A stretch of 64,000 nt of DNA from JALOKP01 sp963800865 (lineage in GTDB: Bacteria; Acidobacteriota; Polarisedimenticolia; J045). A model generated the notes under the pieces. The model was given only the letters and a program-made list of their open reading frames with translations. It did no database searches and was not told the origin of the DNA. The translations under genes were made by a program, and so were the position numbers. How positions within the stretch are numbered: the first letter of the stretch is position 1; each line of letters starts with the position of its first letter. The DNA lies in contig CAWDCL010000003.1 of the NCBI GenBank assembly GCA_963800865.1, positions 191,926 through 255,925 on the forward strand, written 5' to 3'. This document shows, one piece after another, positions 60,803 through 64,000 of the stretch.

Positions 60803-60842
60803 GCCCTTCGTGAAGGGCTAACTCGTTACCGCCCCCCGGTAA
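60803..60842 (-). promoter_or_regulatory. Two small hairpins in the leader of the YD-repeat gene
   Basis: GCCCTT-CGTG-AAGGGC at 60803-60818 and TTACCG-CCCCC-CGGTAA at 60826-60842, both perfect, 30 to 70 bases upstream of the start codon. They may be operators or a leader structure. The rest of 60774-61075 shows nothing. Confidence 0.3.
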
Positions 60843-61075
60843 GGAGGATACGACGCCAGGGGAGCGGATCCCAGCCCGTCTGGCGCTCAGGGCACCGGAG
60901 GCTCGGGGCCTTGCCTCCGCCGAGGTGGGCCAGGGCGTTCTCCGACCCCGCGAGCGCGGGCCCCGGCCGCTCGGCACCCGGCGGGGCGGACGGCCGGGCC
61001 TGGCCCGGGCCCCCCGCCTCCGAGTCCAGGGCGCCCCTCGGCCGTTCCGCTCAGGGGGGGGCCCTCCGCGCGCGG

Positions 61076-61648
61076 TCACCGGCAAGCCCGGGGCGAGCGC
61101 ACCCATCCGAGGTCGAACGTGAGAACCCAGGAGCGCATCGTGCCGAGGCCGAGGTTCCCATCGAAGATCAGCCGGCTCGTCTCGACGGGCGTCCGCACCG
61201 GCACGCCGGCGTCAAGGCGGATGTCGATCCGTGCATCGGCAGATGTCACCGGGGCCGCCAGGCCGGGGCGCGGGGCCAGTGCTTCGTTGATGATCACGGC
61301 GCTTTCGCTACCCTTGTCGACTTCGAGCCAGACGTCGGTGACGCCGTGGCGACTGGCGACGAAGGCCACGAGCGACAGGCCGGTGACCGAGCGTTCGAAG
61401 CGTGCCCGCACGCTTCGCGCACCCGGTGGCACACCGCCGTCGACCACGAGGCGACGACCGGGAACGTCGATGGTGACGACGTGACCGTCACAGATCGCTG
61501 GAGAAAGCAGGCCATCGAGGTGTGGCCAGTCCGGCGGAAGCAGCTGGTTGATGTCGCACACGATAGCCACGTGCGGCCGCGACGTCCAGCCGTCGACACT
61601 CACCTCGGCGCCCTCGCAGCGCAGCGCGTCGAAGCGTTCACCCGGCAT
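61076..61648 (-). CDS. Possible aspartyl-protease-like (retropepsin-type) protein, 5' truncated
   Basis: 190 codons from ATG 61648. HLDGLLSPAICDGHVVTIDV then PGRRLVVDGGVP has the pattern of the second half of an exported retropepsin-like protease (DG-x-LG-x-x-x... V-x-x-D), and a C-terminal beta domain follows (GVTDVWLEVDKGSESAVIIN, NLGLGTMRSWVLTFDLG). A first DTG active-site loop is absent and the start is close to the junction with the substrate-binding-protein stub, so the N-terminal half is probably lost. Family call tentative. Confidence 0.5.
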   Translation of the reverse strand: MPGERFDALRCEGAEVSVDGWTSRPHVAIVCDINQLLPPDWPHLDGLLSPAICDGHVVTIDVPGRRLVVDGGVPPGARSVRARFERSVTGLSLVAFVASRHGVTDVWLEVDKGSESAVIINEALAPRPGLAAPVTSADARIDIRLDAGVPVRTPVETSRLIFDGNLGLGTMRSWVLTFDLGWVRSPRACR

Positions 61649-61714
61649 GCGGAAGCCCGTGAGCGGGCCGCCGCCGCATGGCGGCAGCCCGCGTGTCCAA
61701 GGCCCGCAGAACTC

Positions 61715-61914
61715 TCAGCCGATACGCCTCGATTCCGCCTGCAGTTCGGTCACCTCCGGTAGTTTCTCAGCGGTCTTCTTCTTCCACTGCTCCTCGATCA
61801 GGTCCTTGGCGGCCTGCTCGAGGAACTCCGGCGCCGCCCAGGCGCGCACGTCGAAGTCGTTCTTGATGTAACCGTGCTTCAGCATGAACTCCTTGCCGGT
61901 CTCGACGCACTCCA
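61715..61914 (-). pseudogene. 3' stub of an ABC transporter substrate-binding protein
   Basis: Minus strand reads LECVETGKEFMLKHGYIKND, FDVRAWAAPEFLEQAAKDLI, EEQWKKKTAEKLPEVTEL and stops at 61715. GYIKNDFDV-x-x-W-A-x-P-EFLEQAAK is the C-terminus of NMT1/THI5-like (nitrate/sulfonate/taurine-type) periplasmic binding proteins. It begins exactly at the IS91-like core (61915), so the N-terminal 80 percent is missing. Confidence 0.7.
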
Positions 61915-62345
61915 GGTTGAGGATAAGCGATTCAAGCTGCGGATTCTGAGGCGGAGAGCGTAGCCGCGGGCCTGCCGGGGAAGGGGGAGCGGCCGGTCGC
62001 GGGGGCGGGCCGCAGTCGGCGCAGCGCGGCGCGGGGATCGGCCCCGAAAGGGACGCGCGGAGTTCGGCCGCGGAGGCGGAGCTCGACCCTCCGGATCGGC
62101 ACGACCCGCGTGGGCCCGGGTGTTCGTCGATGAGTTCAGTCCGCGGCGGCGTTCCCGGGAAAGGGGAGCAGGTCCGGCTCGGCGCAGGCCGGCGCGCGGG
62201 GCGGGGCGCGAGAGGCCAGCCCGAGGCAGTCGAGGATCGCGCGAGTCGTGTCGGGCGGGTGGATCTGGGCCAGGATCTTCATGCGGGACGAGCAGCGCGG
62301 ACAGCGGAGGGCGTCCAGAGCGAACACTCGGCGCAGCAACTCGGG
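61915..62345 (-). mobile_element. IS91-like transposase remnant, copy 5
   Basis: Best preserved end of the family. Minus strand: ELLRRVFALDALRCPRCSSR, MKILAQIHPPDTTRAILDCL, GLASRAPPRAPACAEPDLLP, stop at 62136, then about 215 bases of non-coding tail to the terminal core GAGGATAAGCGATTC (61919-61933). The CPRC pair belongs to the C-terminal zinc-like motif common in IS91 transposases. The N-terminal zinc ribbon and the Y2 catalytic region are absent. Confidence 0.8.
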
Positions 62346-62709
62346 GAGCGGTGCGAGGCCGAGGTGCTGGTCGTTCTCTGCGGGGAGGATCGACTGGCGG
62401 CGAGCGATCTGCGGCGTTCGTCACGATCGCGCGGTGGGATGCGAAGCGGCGGACCGCCGAGCCGACGGCGATCGTGCCGTCCTCGAGCCTGCAACGCGCC
62501 GCGGTGGCCGGCATTCCCAGTTGCGTTGCGGTCCGGGCGGGCATTCCTCCGTACGCGCTGGAGCCAGGGAACTACGCGTGGATGGCTGAAGCGGCTCCGC
62601 GCGGGCCATCCGAGCCCGCGATGGTGCTCGCCGCCGGCCTGTTCGCCAGACTCGAACTCTGCATCGCCTGGCGACCTCGTACTGCAATCGATGGGACGTG
62701 AAGCCAGGG
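62346..62709. other. Unassigned sequence upstream of IS91 copy 5
   Basis: No gene recognised. A minus-strand stretch (LEDGTIAVGSAVRRFASHRA, about 62400-62480) looks protein-like but is frameshifted against what follows (LPAENDQHLGLAPL) and cannot be named. It may be the DNA carried on the ter side of the element. Confidence 0.35.
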
Positions 62710-63592
62710 TCATCTGCCCCAGTGCAACGTGACGCCTCGCTTCCGAGCAATCTCCTCCAGAATGCCGACGATCGCGTCGTTGAAGGCGCCGTCTACGCGG
62801 CCCATTCCGTCCGGATCGCGCGAGATGTCGACTGTGTATACGAAGGCATCCTCAAAGGTGAGGACGAGACAGTCGATGCAGCCACCCATGACGCTCCCGG
62901 CAACACCATCCGCGCGATTCAGCGGAAGAAGCTCGCCCGACTCGTCCCGGATCAGGCGCAGCCCGTCTTGATCCTTGTAGAAGCTCCTCGTCCGGATTGC
63001 TTTTCTCTGCTCGCTCGACCGTCGCCGCGTCGCAGGTGAAGAGCTCCGCCCGATGCTCCCAGGACCCGATCGAGAACGTGAGGCAGAGCGGCGTGGAAAA
63101 GGTGGAATCGCGCAGAGGATCGAAGTAGAACCGGCCGATCACGGAGAAGTGGATCGGCTCTCCCTCGAAGAGCTTCTCCTTGACCTCGTAGGTCTCCTCG
63201 CCGACGGCGATCTTCCACGTGCGCTCGGAGAACCGGGGATCGTCCTCGTGTTCCTCCCTGATCCGGGCCGTGCCGGTTTCCAGGAGCGGTTCAAGCACCC
63301 GGAGCACGCACGGCGGAAGCGGGCCGTACTCCTGGTTCAGGAACTCGATCGTAATCGGGCGGGCGGGCTCGATCCGGGGTATCGGACGCGGATCGTTGAC
63401 CGTGTAGTTTTCCTGGCCGGCGACTTCGATGCGCGGAGCAGGAGCTTGCGCGCAGGCAACCGGAGAGACCGCGAGAGTCCAGCACAGGAGCGGCCAGGCC
63501 AGCGCCGTCCGGTGTCCTGGAAGGCTGCCGGCACCCGCGTGCCATGCCCTCGGCTGGGCCCTCATCGCAGGGCTGTTTATGCGCGAACCCAT
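62710..63592 (-). CDS. Exported hypothetical protein with one frameshift
   Basis: About 293 residues once a frameshift is allowed. A signal peptide (TALAWPLLCWTLAVSPVACA-Q) leads to a mainly beta domain (RIEVAGQENYTVNDPRPIPR, ITIEFLNQEYGPLPPCVLRV, EGEPIHFSVIGRFYFDPLRD, LTFSIGSWEHRAELFTCDAA). At about 63000-63004 a run of four A (minus strand GAGAAAAGC) shifts the frame; dropping one A gives SFYKDQDGLRLIRDESGELL, VMGGCIDCLVLTFEDAFVYT and a stop at 62710. The uncorrected frame runs on to 62852 in poor sequence. Function unknown. The indel may be a sequencing error. Confidence 0.7.
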
Positions 63593-63653
63593 TCGCGTGT
63601 CAAGCCCGCAGGTTGCCGGGATTCCCTGGCACTCTCGGGTCGCGCGGCCGCGC

Positions 63654-64000
63654 TCACCCGACCCGCAGCACCATCATCGTCGCGTCGTCGGACGGCTCGG
63701 TGCCGGCGCGGAAGGCGTCGTCGACCCGTGCCAGCGCGGCGTCGACGCCGGAGCGCTTCACCGTGGCGAGCAGATCCTCGAGCCGCTCGGTGCCGTACTG
63801 CTCGCCCTGGGGGTCGAAGGCCTCGACGATCCCGTCGGTGTAGAAGAAGAGCAGGTCGCCGGGCGCGACGGGCGTGCGCTGCTCGTCGTGGTGCATCCCG
63901 TCGAACATGCCGAGCGGCACGCCGGTCGCCTCCAGCCGCTCGACCCCACCGTCCGCGCGCACGACGAAGGGCGGGCTGTGGCCCGCGTTGACCCAGCGCA
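63654..64000 (-). CDS. PP2C-type SpoIIE-domain phosphatase, C-terminal part (runs off window)
   Basis: The last 115 codons of a serine phosphatase of the SpoIIE/RsbU type. LRWVNAGHSPPFVVR holds the NAGH-x-P motif; TGVPLGMFDGMHHDEQRTPV, PGDLLFFYTDGIVEAFDPQG (metal-binding DG) and the closing PSDDATMMVLRV (D-D metal ligands) are all present. Such proteins act as output modules in response-regulator or anti-sigma partner-switching systems. N-terminal sensor domains lie beyond the window. Confidence 0.92.
   Translation of the reverse strand, partial: RWVNAGHSPPFVVRADGGVERLEATGVPLGMFDGMHHDEQRTPVAPGDLLFFYTDGIVEAFDPQGEQYGTERLEDLLATVKRSGVDAALARVDDAFRAGTEPSDDATMMVLRVG

Noticed and set aside
58719..60821. 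Plus-strand open frame of 700 codons opposite the YD-repeat gene
   Set aside because: Antisense shadow: valine- and arginine-rich repeats mirror the DxDG repeats of the minus-strand gene.
1..64000. CRISPR arrays, tRNA and rRNA genes
   Set aside because: No regularly spaced short repeats and no recognisable tRNA T-loop/acceptor pattern or rRNA sequence were found on visual reading; small RNAs cannot be excluded.

Overview
This is a GC-rich bacterial window (coding third positions almost all G or C) from a Gram-negative organism: it has outer-membrane barrels, lipoproteins, a FadL homologue, TonB and LptB remnants and periplasmic c-type cytochromes. A large secreted Asp-box protein with a MopE-type Asp-rich motif and a YD/EF-hand-like secreted protein would suit an uncultured Acidobacteriota or a deltaproteobacterial/Myxococcota-like lineage. 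That placement is an inference; no rRNA or marker set is present.

Layout. 0-16 kb is an ordinary chromosomal stretch: a frameshifted membrane protein, threonine aldolase, DUF1801, isochorismatase-family hydrolase, GNAT, a two-gene pyridoxamine-oxidase-fold operon, two c-type cytochromes, a GT-C glycosyltransferase with an amber codon near its end, an Asp-box secreted protein, RsgA and an M48 (Ste24-like) protease. 16-24.8 kb is broken ground: IS3 and IS110 remnants and fragments of tonB, accD and a DUF1254 gene lie between intact genes for a BASS-type symporter, a SulP transporter, a glycine-zipper protein, FadL and YidH. 24.8-27.9 kb is a clean operon of an anaerobic sulfatase-maturing radical SAM enzyme and its Cys-type sulfatase, closed by a strong terminator. 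Next come three abutting gene fragments (SulP 3' end, a copy of the glycosyltransferase 3' end, a sulfatase 5' end) and a second SulP. 30-44 kb holds exported and envelope proteins (DUF4403, DUF2860, META-domain, other lipoproteins, a neuromedin-U-like barrel) and a more A/T-rich hydrolase/ceramidase-like pair beside a decayed integrase-type IS. 45.3-52.3 kb is the most striking unit: a minus-strand operon of one large arylsulfatase and three tandem DUF1254/DUF1214 paralogues, two of them coupled by an ATGA overlap. 52.4-64 kb is again a mosaic: a HAD/2H-phosphoesterase chimera, a DUF433/DUF5615 toxin-antitoxin pair, a DUF1493 protein, DUF1622, a large YD-like secreted protein, 3' stubs of lptB, a glucosaminidase and an ABC substrate-binding protein, and a SpoIIE-type phosphatase running off the right edge.

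Two themes link the window. First, sulfate-ester handling: two intact sulfatases plus a fragment, one maturase, two SulP carriers plus a fragment, three DUF1254 proteins plus a fragment, and several outer-membrane barrels that could admit hydrophobic substrates. A joint role in taking up and desulfating organic sulfate esters is an inference. Second, a dispersed repeat family whose minus strand encodes the C-terminus of an IS91-like transposase. It always stops at the same short core (GAGGATAAGCGATTC or one base different) and usually abuts a truncated gene, so rolling-circle transposition and its debris probably shaped the region. The density of gene stubs also means that assembly artefacts should be kept in mind.
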